8,916 bases of DNA from Chloroflexota bacterium (GCA_021812735.1 JAKAMV010000356.1:1-8916), one strand, 5' to 3'; shown: positions 1 to 5,482, counted from the first letter of the stretch. Translations and numbers: made by a program. The notes: generated by a model from the letters alone, not told the origin.

Positions 1-564
1 GTCCTCAAGCGTGTGGATGCCCTTCGGGTTGCCGGCCGGCACGAGCAGGCCCTGGCCGACCTTGAGGTAGTCCACGAAGTCGACTTCCTTCTGGCGGTCG
101 GCGGTGTCGTTCATGCCCGAGATGATGAGGTCGCACTTCTTGGCCTTGAGCGACAGGATGATCGAGTCGAACGAGGTGTTGTCCACCTGGTTGGTCACGC
201 CCCACACCTGCGCGATGTGGGCAGCGATGTCGATGTCCGAGCCCTGGGCGGTCTTGCCGTCCGCAGCGTAGAACTCCTCGGGCGCGTAGCTGATGTCTGA
301 GCACCAGACCAGCTTGCCCGCGGCCTTGATGCGGTCCGGCGCCACGACTGCGGCGGCGGACGGCGAGGCGGCGGACGCAGACGCGGACGGGGCCGTGCTC
401 GCCGAGGCGGCGGCGGACGGGGATGCGACCGCGGACGCCGATGCTGCGACACTCGGCGCGACGCTGGCGGGGGCCGAGGTCGCGGCAGAGCCGCCGGTGC
501 ACGCACCGGCGAACAGGGCGACGGCGCCGGCCAAGGCCAGCGCGCGGGTCGAAGTCAAGCGCAT
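1..564 (-). CDS. ABC transporter substrate-binding lipoprotein, family 3 (polar amino acid type), 3' end beyond window
   Basis: Extracytoplasmic solute receptor for an ABC importer, probably of polar amino acids. The reading frame is open from the ATG at 564-562 to the window edge, giving 188 residues; a family member usually has about 270-330. Residues 1-21 are a lipoprotein signal peptide (RLTSTR, then a hydrophobic stretch) ending in FAGAC with the lipid-bearing Cys22. Residues 23-76 are a low-complexity Ala/Ser/Pro linker. The folded domain starts near KAAGKLVWCSDISYAPEEFY and continues with GSDIDIAAHIA and DLIISGMNDTADRQKEVDFVDYL, which are typical lobe-1 motifs of the SBP_bac_3 family. 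The start is fixed by AGGAGG at 576-571, six bases before ATG. No partner permease is visible; it would lie to the left. It is transcribed away from the sugar locus and is probably unrelated to it. The family call is firm, the ligand is not. Confidence 0.88.
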   Translation of the reverse strand, partial: MRLTSTRALALAGAVALFAGACTGGSAATSAPASVAPSVAASASAVASPSAAASASTAPSASASAASPSAAAVVAPDRIKAAGKLVWCSDISYAPEEFYAADGKTAQGSDIDIAAHIAQVWGVTNQVDNTSFDSIILSLKAKKCDLIISGMNDTADRQKEVDFVDYLKVGQGLLVPAGNPKGIHTLED

Positions 565-578
565 CGATTGCCTCCTGA

Positions 579-600
579 GGCCCGCGGCACGAGGCGGGCC
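579..600 (-). other. Hairpin in the leader of the family-3 binding protein
   Basis: GGCCCGC at 579-585 and GCGGGCC at 594-600 form a perfect 7-bp stem with an 8-base loop. It ends two bases upstream of the AGGAGG of the minus-strand lipoprotein gene, so it would sit in that gene's 5' leader. It could stabilise the mRNA or affect ribosome access; in GC-rich DNA it may also be chance. Confidence 0.3.
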
Positions 601-650
601 GACGTGGTTGGGACGCCGCAGCGTACACCCGAAGGCACGAGGGATTCGAG

Positions 651-665
651 GCGAAGCGGTTGCGG
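651..665. promoter_or_regulatory. Possible outlying LacI-type operator
   Basis: GCGAAGCGGTTGCGG matches the operator-like element at 2837-2851 in 13 of 15 positions. It lies in the 210-bp gap between the minus-strand lipoprotein gene and the plus-strand SDR remnant, about 90 bp upstream of the lipoprotein start. I see no convincing -35/-10 pair around it, so a regulatory role is only possible. Confidence 0.3.
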
Positions 666-774
666 CAACGTTCCGCGACGCGCATGTTCGCAGCCGAGGC
701 CGCCGCTCGGCACGTATCTCGCACGGCGGTCCGGCTCGCGCCGGCCGGTATGCTCGGCCCGCAGGAGGTTGCGC

Positions 775-1265
775 ATGCGCGCGTTCGTCACGGGGGCAAC
801 CGGCTTCGTCGGCAGCAACATCGCCCGCGTCTTCGGGGAGCGCCACGGCGCGCAGCTGTGCACTCCTGTCCATCGCGTCCGGCCGTCGGGACCCTTCGCC
901 GACGCGCCCGTGGTGGACCTGACGGAGGCCGAAGCGGTCAGGGCCGCCGTCCTCGACTTCGCGCCGGATGTCATCGTCCACGGCGGATCGCCGACCGGGG
1001 GCTCGACGGCATCTTCCACTGCTGCGGCGCGGAGGCGATCGGCCGGCGCGACCTGGCGCTGGCGACGGCCCGCGCGCGGGGCCTCGACGCATCTCTGATC
1101 CGCACCGGGCCGCCGGAGGGGGAGCAGCTCGGCGGCGCGCCCATCCCGTACGACACGGGCCTCGCGTGCGCGGCGACGGCGCAGGCGCTGGACCTCGCGG
1201 CGCCGTCGGTCGCGGAGCAGCTGTGGCGGATGCGGCTCCAGCTCGAGACCGGGCAGCTGGTGTAG
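775..1265 (+). pseudogene. Remnant of an RmlD-like extended SDR (NAD-dependent epimerase/reductase), internal deletion plus frame change
   Basis: An intact relative would be an NAD(P)-dependent sugar-nucleotide reductase/epimerase of about 280-300 residues. The ATG at 775 follows AGGAGG (763-768) by six bases. Its frame encodes a Rossmann N-terminus, MRAFVTGATGFVGSNIA with the GxxGxxG motif at residues 7-13, through DLTEAEAVRAAV and APDVIVHGGS near residue 71, then drifts into nonsense Arg/Ala-rich sequence and stops at 1098. A different frame, from about 984 to the stop at 1263-1265, encodes a good family C-terminus (GLDGIFHCCGAEAIGRRDLALATARARGLDASLIRT, then PPEGEQLGGAPIPYDTGL). The middle of the protein, about 120-130 residues including the catalytic YxxxK, is absent. 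An internal deletion near 970-990 that also changed frame explains both facts. A sequencing or assembly error could explain the frame change but not the missing middle. The gene is almost certainly non-functional. Confidence 0.75.
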
Positions 1266-1278
1266 GCAGTTGGTGTAG
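1253..1278 (+). repeat. 13-bp near-tandem duplication spanning the SDR remnant stop codon
   Basis: GCAGCTGGTGTAG (1253-1265) is followed directly by GCAGTTGGTGTAG (1266-1278), differing at one base. The duplication includes the TAG stop of the SDR remnant. It looks like a replication-slippage product and lies 28 bp before the 37-bp tandem array. Confidence 0.6.
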
Positions 1279-1306
1279 CGGGGGAGACCTGCGCGCTCGA
1301 CGAGAC

Positions 1307-1417
1307 CCGGGCCACTCTGGCAGCCCCGGCGACTGGCCGAGATCCGGGCCACTCTGGCAGCCCCGGCGACTGGCCGAGATCCGGGCCACTCTGGCAGCCC
1401 CGGCGACTGGCCGAGAT
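1307..1417. repeat. 37-bp tandem repeat, three perfect copies
   Basis: The copies lie at 1307-1343, 1344-1380 and 1381-1417 and are identical. Each starts CCGGGCCACTCTGG and ends CTGGCCGAGAT. Each carries a small GCCA-CTC-TGGC hairpin. The period is not a multiple of three and all frames here look non-coding, so this is an intergenic minisatellite between the SDR remnant and the lacI-type gene. There are no unique spacers, so it is not a CRISPR array. Together with the flanking sequence it fills the gene-free interval 1266-1601; apart from it I see only the 13-bp duplication, the 9-bp direct repeats and the promoter listed separately. Confidence 0.92.
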
Positions 1418-1500
1418 CCGCGCCGCCATCCGAGAGGCTCAAGGCAGTCGGGCGGCCGGACAGGGGGCAGCCGGAGGGCACCAGGCCGCGACGCGCCGCC

Positions 1501-1520
1501 CGTGAAGCGCACGTGAAGCG
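1501..1520 (+). promoter_or_regulatory. Direct repeats one helical turn apart, just upstream of the LacI promoter
   Basis: CGTGAAGCG occurs at 1501-1509 and again at 1512-1520, an 11-bp step, ending four bases before the TTGACG box at 1525. TGAAGCG also occurs at 3071-3077 before the aldolase gene. Same-face spacing next to a -35 box suits a tandem activator site, but no binding protein can be named. Confidence 0.3.
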
Positions 1521-1524
1521 GACC

Positions 1525-1554
1525 TTGACGGCGCGTGATCCCCGATCCTATCCT
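1525..1554 (+). promoter_or_regulatory. Predicted promoter of the LacI-family regulator
   Basis: A -35 box TTGACG (1525-1530) and a -10 box TATCCT (1549-1554) are separated by 18 bp. Transcription would start near 1561, about 40 bp before the ATG at 1602. The operator-like element at 1562-1576 lies right at the start site, which suggests self-repression. Confidence 0.5.
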
Positions 1555-1561
1555 GCATCGC

Positions 1562-1576
1562 TCGAAACGGTTGCCT
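1562..1576. promoter_or_regulatory. Predicted LacI-type operator at the regulator's own promoter
   Basis: TCGAAACGGTTGCCT shares 12 of 15 positions with the element at 2837-2851, including the core CGAAACGGTTGC. Its place at the predicted transcription start would let the bound repressor block its own promoter, a common arrangement in the family. Confidence 0.55.
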
Positions 1577-1601
1577 GAACGCGAACGGAGGTGCAGGTCG
1601 C

Positions 1602-2747
1602 ATGGCCACAGCCCGAGACGTGGCTCGTCGGGCCGGGGTGTCGACCAGCACCGTCTCGCATGTCTTCAACGGCACGCGAGGCGTCTCGAAGAAGCTCCGG
1701 GACCGCGTTCTGGCCGCGAGCGACGAGCTGGGCTTCGAGCCCAACATCGTCGCCCGGACCCTCAAGACCAACCAGTCGCGCACCCTCGGCTTCGTCGTCC
1801 CCGACGTCAACGCGTTCTACATCGACGTGCTGCGCGGAGTGGAGGACGTGGCAGGCGCTGCCGGCTACGCGGTGATGTTCTGCCATACCCATGACGACCC
1901 GACGCAGGAGCAGAATTACCTTCGCCTCCTGCGAGCGCGCCGGGCCGACGGGATCATCCTGAGCCCCGCTGGCACCTATCACGACGAGTTGGACCGACTC
2001 AGCCGCAGCGCCTACCCCCTGGTCCTGTTCGACTGCTCGGTGCCTGGCCTCAGTGCCGACCTGGTGGCCGTCGACAACGAGCCGGCGGCACACATGGCGG
2101 TCGCCCACCTGATCGAGAAGGGTCACCGTCGGATCGGCATGGTTTCAGGTGACTACGTGTTCAGCTCCAGTGAGCGCCGCGTGCGCGGTTATCGCCGGGC
2201 GCTGGAGGAGGCCGGGATCCCCTTCGACGAGTCGCTGGTGGTGTCCGGTGCCTCGAGGGCCGACCTGAGCCGCAGGGCCGTGCTCGAGCTCATGTCCCGG
2301 AGCCCGCGACCCACCGCGCTGTTCGTGGGCAACAACCAGATGACGGCGGGGGCGATGATCGCCCTCCAGGAACTTGGCCTCGCGGTGCCCGATGACGTCG
2401 CGTACGTGGGGTTCGACGACGTGGACTGGGCGTCGTTCCTGCGCCCGCAGATGACGATGGTCGCCCAGCCGACCTACGAGATCGGTCGCACCGCCACGCA
2501 GATGGTGATCGACCGGATCGAGGGTGACCCCGACCGGCCTGCCCGCCGGGTGTCGCTGGAAGCGAAGCTGATGGTCCGCGAATCGTCGGGCGGCGGCGTG
2601 TCGCTGGCGCCAGCCTCCCTCGCACAGACACAGGACAGGACGTCATCGCGCCGTCTGCCAAGCGAGCGGGTAGTGCTGGCCGAGGCCGCGCGACGGCCCC
2701 GGGTTCGTGCGGCAGGTCCGGTGAGGGCTCGTCAACAGCCCATGTAG
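1602..2747 (+). CDS. LacI-family transcriptional regulator with C-terminal extension
   Basis: Cytoplasmic sugar-responsive repressor, 381 residues. Residues 1-48 form the LacI helix-turn-helix (ATARDVARRAGVSTSTVSHVFNG). The hinge helix follows in ELGFEPNIVARTLKTNQSRTLG. A periplasmic-binding-protein-like effector domain spans about residues 60-332, with family motifs GFVVPDVNAFYIDVLRGVED, RADGIILSP, HLIEKGHRRIGMV, ALFVGNNQMTAGAM and DVAYVGFDDVDW. Family members normally end about where LMVRESSGG occurs; here roughly 49 further Arg/Ala-rich residues follow, resembling read-through into former intergenic DNA. The start is supported by GGAGG at 1587-1591, ten bases before ATG. It stands alone upstream of the catabolic genes, and operator-like copies at its own, the aldolase and the transporter promoters make it the likely local regulator. 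The inducer is probably the imported sugar or its phosphate; this is inference. Confidence 0.94.
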   Translation: MATARDVARRAGVSTSTVSHVFNGTRGVSKKLRDRVLAASDELGFEPNIVARTLKTNQSRTLGFVVPDVNAFYIDVLRGVEDVAGAAGYAVMFCHTHDDPTQEQNYLRLLRARRADGIILSPAGTYHDELDRLSRSAYPLVLFDCSVPGLSADLVAVDNEPAAHMAVAHLIEKGHRRIGMVSGDYVFSSSERRVRGYRRALEEAGIPFDESLVVSGASRADLSRRAVLELMSRSPRPTALFVGNNQMTAGAMIALQELGLAVPDDVAYVGFDDVDWASFLRPQMTMVAQPTYEIGRTATQMVIDRIEGDPDRPARRVSLEAKLMVRESSGGGVSLAPASLAQTQDRTSSRRLPSERVVLAEAARRPRVRAAGPVRARQQPM

Positions 2748-2804
2748 ATGGCAGCTGCGCACGCCCAGTCAGTGCGGCGGGAGTCTCCCGCTGACCGCCT
2801 CTGC

Positions 2805-2834
2805 TTGACATCGTCTGCCGCCGTTCGCTATCGT
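2805..2834 (+). promoter_or_regulatory. Predicted promoter of the aldolase-kinase operon
   Basis: TTGACA (2805-2810) and TATCGT (2829-2834) are 18 bp apart. The ten bases TTGACATCGT are repeated exactly at the transporter promoter (5551-5560), and both are followed directly by the same operator-like element. Transcription from here would give a leader of about 285 bases before the aldolase ATG at 3125. Confidence 0.6.
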
Positions 2835-2836
2835 TT

Positions 2837-2851
2837 GCGAAACGGTTGCGC
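2837..2851. promoter_or_regulatory. Predicted LacI-type operator, aldolase promoter
   Basis: GCGAAACGGTTGCGC is an odd-centred dyad: the two 7-base arms around G2844 agree in 6 of 7 positions. It overlaps the expected transcription start, a repressing position. It matches the element at 5581-5595 in 14 of 15 positions, so a single regulator probably binds both. Confidence 0.65.
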
Positions 2852-2926
2852 ACCGTTGTTGAGTTATCTCCGCGCAGCACCGTCCTGGACGCCCGCGCTC
2901 CTCCACGGTCAGTCCCGGATCGACAC

Positions 2927-2967
2927 CTTTGGGGGCTGGATCGTGCACAACGATCGGGCCCCCAAAG
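2927..2967. other. Long two-part hairpin in the aldolase leader
   Basis: CTTTGGGGGC (2927-2936) pairs perfectly with GCCCCCAAAG (2958-2967). Inside, GATCGT (2939-2944) pairs with ACGATC (2950-2955) around a 5-base loop, with a 2x2 internal mismatch between the stems. It lies about 180 bp after the LacI stop and downstream of the promoter at 2805-2834, so it would be in the aldolase leader RNA. There is no T-run after it on the plus strand, so it is not a clear intrinsic terminator. It could be an mRNA-stabilising or attenuating structure or a dyad-binding site. Confidence 0.6.
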
Positions 2968-3004
2968 CGTGGCGTCCCGACCTCTTGGCCGTGCGGCTCT
3001 TCGA

Positions 3005-3028
3005 GCGGCGCCTGCCGGCAGGCGCCGC
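3005..3028. other. Perfect 24-bp palindrome in the aldolase leader
   Basis: The sequence is self-complementary over all 24 bases, centred on CCGG between 3016 and 3017, with the core GGCGCCTGCCGGCAGGCGCC. It starts 37 bp after the preceding hairpin. The gap 2748-3124 otherwise holds no credible gene: an open frame runs through it, but the frame contains a promoter and operator and resembles no family. Fully palindromic DNA of this length could bind a dimeric protein or form a cruciform or strong RNA hairpin. Confidence 0.6.
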
Positions 3029-3074
3029 CAGAGGTGCACTTCCCGTCGCGTCTGGACGTGCCAAACCGTGTGAA

Positions 3075-3089
3075 GCGAAACGATTGACA
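3075..3089. promoter_or_regulatory. Weak second operator-like site overlapping a TTGACA box
   Basis: GCGAAACGATTGACA keeps the GCGAAACG half-site and matches the element at 2837-2851 in 11 of 15 positions. It overlaps a consensus TTGACA (3084-3089) located 35 bases before the aldolase ATG. No acceptable -10 box follows at 16-18 bp, so a second promoter here is doubtful, but a second repressor contact about 238 bp from the first would allow looping. Confidence 0.4.
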
Positions 3090-3124
3090 TCCCTGCGCGG
3101 TCCGGCCGCCAGGCGGAAGAGTGG

Positions 3125-4024
3125 ATGGTGGCTCCTTTGACTAGCCTGACGACGGCCCAGCGGCGTGCCTATCAGCAGCTGTGCGATGCAAGCGGACGGA
3201 TGCTCGTGGTCGCGATGGACCAGCGCGGCTCGATGCGCACTCTGATCGAATCCCCTGATCGACCGGTGAACGACAGCGACCTCGTTGCCTCGAAGCTCGA
3301 CCTCGTCCGCTACCTTGGCAATCGAGCGCCCGGCGTGCTCCTCGACCCCGAGTTCGCCGTTCCGCAAGTCGTCGACGAGGGGATCCTCGCCCGCGACTGC
3401 GCGCTGATGGTCGGCATGGACCAGACCGGGTACGCAACTGGCGACCACGGCCTGCGGGTCAGCCGCGTGGTTGACGGTATCAACGCCCGCCGTGTCCGGG
3501 AGCTCGGTGGCACCGCAGGCAAGATGAACCTGTACCTGCGACCCGACGTCGAGGGCGTGGACTCGGCCACTGCCCGGCTGATGCGCAGCGTCATCGAGGA
3601 TTTCGAGCGCGAGGATGCCCTCGTGGTCATCGAGATCCTGACCTACGCTCTTCCCGATGAAGACCGTGACGAGTTCGAGGCGAAGTCCGGCGACCTTGTC
3701 CTCGGAGCAGCGGTGCTGGCGCGCGAGTGTGGCGCGAAGGTGCTCAAGCTCCAGTATCCGGGCTCCGCGGAGGGCTGCCGCGCCGTGACCGAGGCGCTCG
3801 GTGACATCCCGTGGGCCGTGCTCTCGGCCGGTGTTGACCACACCACGTTCCTGGGCCGGCTCGAGATTGCGCTCGCGAACGGCGCACAGGGTGCGATCGC
3901 GGGCCGTTCCCTGTGGAAGGACTGCCTTTCCACTGACCGCGCCGAGCAGCGCCGCCGACTCGAGGAGCTCGCGTATCCGCGGTTGCAGGAGCTTCAGGCG
4001 CAGTTCGCGGCAGCGGTGGTCTAG
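3125..4024 (+). CDS. Class I aldolase of the LacD/YihT (tagatose-bisphosphate / sulfofructose-phosphate) family
   Basis: Cytoplasmic Schiff-base aldolase, 299 residues, predicted to split a ketose 1-phosphate or 1,6-bisphosphate into dihydroxyacetone phosphate and an aldehyde. The TIM-barrel motifs come in family order: MLVVAMDQRGSM (residues 26-37), LLDPEFAVPQVV, GGTAGKMNLYL with Lys133, LVVIEIL with Glu170, AKVLKLQYP with Lys208, WAVLSAGVD and AIAGRSLW with Arg261. By alignment from memory with LacD and YihT, Lys208 is the Schiff-base lysine and Glu170 the catalytic acid. LacD enzymes are known to be loose about stereochemistry, so fructose, tagatose, psicose or sorbose derivatives all remain possible; a sulfosugar phosphate cannot be excluded but no other sulfoglycolysis gene is present. 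The ATG at 3125 has only a weak GGAAGAG site. The ROK kinase GTG begins 10 bp after its stop, so the two are co-transcribed. Confidence 0.88.
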   Translation: MVAPLTSLTTAQRRAYQQLCDASGRMLVVAMDQRGSMRTLIESPDRPVNDSDLVASKLDLVRYLGNRAPGVLLDPEFAVPQVVDEGILARDCALMVGMDQTGYATGDHGLRVSRVVDGINARRVRELGGTAGKMNLYLRPDVEGVDSATARLMRSVIEDFEREDALVVIEILTYALPDEDRDEFEAKSGDLVLGAAVLARECGAKVLKLQYPGSAEGCRAVTEALGDIPWAVLSAGVDHTTFLGRLEIALANGAQGAIAGRSLWKDCLSTDRAEQRRRLEELAYPRLQELQAQFAAAVV

Positions 4025-4034
4025 GGCGGCGAGG

Positions 4035-4937
4035 GTGGACCCTGTCGCACCGACGCTGTCGGCGGTTCCGGGCCCCAGTCGGAGGGCCATTGGTGTCGAC
4101 CTCGGGGGCACGAACGCCCGGGTCGCCATCGTTGACGACCGTGGGCAGGTTTCGCGACTGACTCGGGTCAGGACCGATTCCCGACCGACGGTCGTTGACC
4201 TCATCCTCGATCTCGTCGCGGAGGTTCGTGAGTCGGGTACCACCGATCTGGGGGTCGGCGTCCCGGGTCAGGTCAGCGGAGACGGCCAGCGCGTGATGTC
4301 GGCTGGCTTCCTCAACCTGGCGGGCACTGACCTTGCCGGGAAGCTCGCGGAGCGGACGGGCCTGCGGGTGGTGCTCGATAACGACGGTCGGGCAGCGCTC
4401 ACGGCGGAGCTAGCCGTCGGAGCAGCGTCGGGCGCCAGGTCGTGCGCGATGCTGACCATCGGGACTGGCGTCGGAGGGGCAATCGCGGACCGCGGCGAGA
4501 TGCTGACCGGACGTGGCAACGCCGGGCAGCTGGGCCACCTCACGATCGATCCGAGGGGGCCTGTGTGCCGCTGCGGCCGGCGCGGCTGCCTCGAGGTGTT
4601 CGCCTCGGGCACAAGCCTTCATCGGATGGCGTGCGAGGCTGGCCTGCCCACACCGGTTGACGCCTTTGCTCTGCTCGACAGCGCCGCGGCGGGTGAGTCG
4701 GCAGCGCGGGCCGTTGTCGCGCGGTGGGCTGCCTCCCTGCGCGCGGGCGTCGACATCATCACCGCGCTCGTTGACCCGGAGCTCGTCCTGTTCGGGGGCG
4801 GGCTCGGCGAGGCTGCGGCAAGGGCTGTGGGCTTGGCTCCTCCCGGATCGTCCTGGTACAGCACGCGGACAGCCCCCGCCGCACTCGGGGACACGGCGGG
4901 AGTTGTCGGCGCGGCGCTGATCGCGTTGTCGGCATGA
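4035..4937 (+). CDS. ROK-family sugar kinase
   Basis: Cytoplasmic ATP-dependent sugar kinase, 300 residues, the usual ROK length. GVDLGGTNARVA (ATP site, DxGGT at residues 22-26), LDNDGRAAL with presumed catalytic base Asp117, TIGTGVGGAI (141-150), and the zinc motif His168 plus Cys178-x-Cys180-G-x-x-G-Cys185-L-E are all present. The usual GE(I/L)GH sugar-contact motif reads GQLGH here (Gln165), a change that may alter which hydroxyl is recognised. The C-terminal stretch between FGGGLGE and ALGDTAGVVGAA looks several residues shorter than usual. I chose GTG 4035 because it lies just after the aldolase stop (10-bp gap) and places DxGGT near residue 22; an upstream frame exists but overlaps the aldolase. 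The next gene starts inside its stop (ATGA). It probably phosphorylates the imported sugar. Confidence 0.9.
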   Translation: MDPVAPTLSAVPGPSRRAIGVDLGGTNARVAIVDDRGQVSRLTRVRTDSRPTVVDLILDLVAEVRESGTTDLGVGVPGQVSGDGQRVMSAGFLNLAGTDLAGKLAERTGLRVVLDNDGRAALTAELAVGAASGARSCAMLTIGTGVGGAIADRGEMLTGRGNAGQLGHLTIDPRGPVCRCGRRGCLEVFASGTSLHRMACEAGLPTPVDAFALLDSAAAGESAARAVVARWAASLRAGVDIITALVDPELVLFGGGLGEAAARAVGLAPPGSSWYSTRTAPAALGDTAGVVGAALIALSA

Positions 4938-5482
4938 AACGAGTCGTGCTCGTCAACGGCGTTCCGGCGTCGGGCAAGACCACCGTGGCCCGAGCGGTCT
5001 CGGAATCGCTCGGCGTCCCGCTGCTGACACTCGACACGATCAAGGAGCAGCTGTTCGACGAGCTGGGCAGCGACGGTGACCGGGAGTTCGGGCGGGCACT
5101 GGGACGGGCCAGCCTGCGGGCGATCTGGGCGCTCATCGCGGACTTCCCGCCCGATGCGCTGGTCGTCGTCGATGCCTGGTTCCGCCTTCCGCCGCACGAC
5201 GCCGTACTGGGGGGGCTGCGCGCTGCCGGGTGTGACCGATGGGTTGAGCTGTGGTGCTACGCGCCGGCCGACCTGCTCGCCCAGCGCTACGCCGGCCGTG
5301 AGCGGCACGCAGGTCACCCAAGTGCCGAGGCCTACGTCGCCGAACTCATGGACCTTGCCCGCACTGCCAAGCCCATGGCGATTGGCCCGTGCCTCAAGCT
5401 GGACACCTCCGACGTGGGGTCGCTCGACATCGGGCCGGTTGTCAGCTGGATCCGCGCGAATCTGGGCACCGAATGTCGCTAG
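4934..5482 (+). CDS. Small P-loop kinase-like ATPase (AAA_33 type)
   Basis: A 182-residue P-loop protein. The Walker A motif is GVPASGKT at residues 9-16, followed by LLTLDTIKEQLFDEL, a substrate-side element common to small kinases. ALVVVDAWF resembles a Walker B strand, and AQRYAGRERHAGHP resembles the lid with Arg residues and the RHxGH signature of AAA_33 proteins. Its closest general relatives include gluconate/shikimate-like kinases, zeta-toxin folds and chloramphenicol phosphotransferase-like proteins; no specific substrate can be read. The ATGA overlap with the ROK gene implies translational coupling and a shared pathway. A second sugar phosphorylation, making a bisphosphate for the aldolase, is an attractive inference; LacC/PfkB would be the usual enzyme for that step and is absent from the window. 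Confidence 0.82.
   Translation: MKRVVLVNGVPASGKTTVARAVSESLGVPLLTLDTIKEQLFDELGSDGDREFGRALGRASLRAIWALIADFPPDALVVVDAWFRLPPHDAVLGGLRAAGCDRWVELWCYAPADLLAQRYAGRERHAGHPSAEAYVAELMDLARTAKPMAIGPCLKLDTSDVGSLDIGPVVSWIRANLGTECR

Noticed and set aside
5..724. Long minus-strand frame over the left edge
   Set aside because: Its product is Arg-rich and family-less; a different minus-strand frame with AGGAGG, a lipobox and SBP motifs is the real gene.
1307..1417. Possible short CRISPR array from the 37-bp repeats
   Set aside because: The copies abut directly with no unique spacers, and no cas genes are present.
555..1481. Long minus-strand frame covering the SDR remnant and the tandem repeats
   Set aside because: It reads through the 37-bp repeats as Arg/Gly/Pro-rich sequence, overlaps the start of the lipoprotein gene and matches no family; it is a by-product of high GC.
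2748..3140. Open reading frame of 130 codons directly after the LacI stop
   Set aside because: It runs through the predicted promoter, operator and two palindromes, overlaps the aldolase start, has no ribosome site and resembles no known family.
3125..4024. A full sulfoquinovose pathway suggested by YihT likeness
   Set aside because: No sulfoquinovosidase, isomerase, PfkB kinase or sulfolactaldehyde reductase is in the window; the family match alone does not show sulfosugar use.
3801..4034. Upstream ATG extension of the ROK kinase frame
   Set aside because: It would overlap most of the aldolase 3' end and add residues with no family match; GTG 4035 fits gene spacing and family length.
4934..5482. 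Zeta-type toxin gene
   Set aside because: The P-loop and lid are shared with that fold, but there is no antitoxin partner and the gene is translationally coupled to a sugar kinase, which favours a metabolic role.
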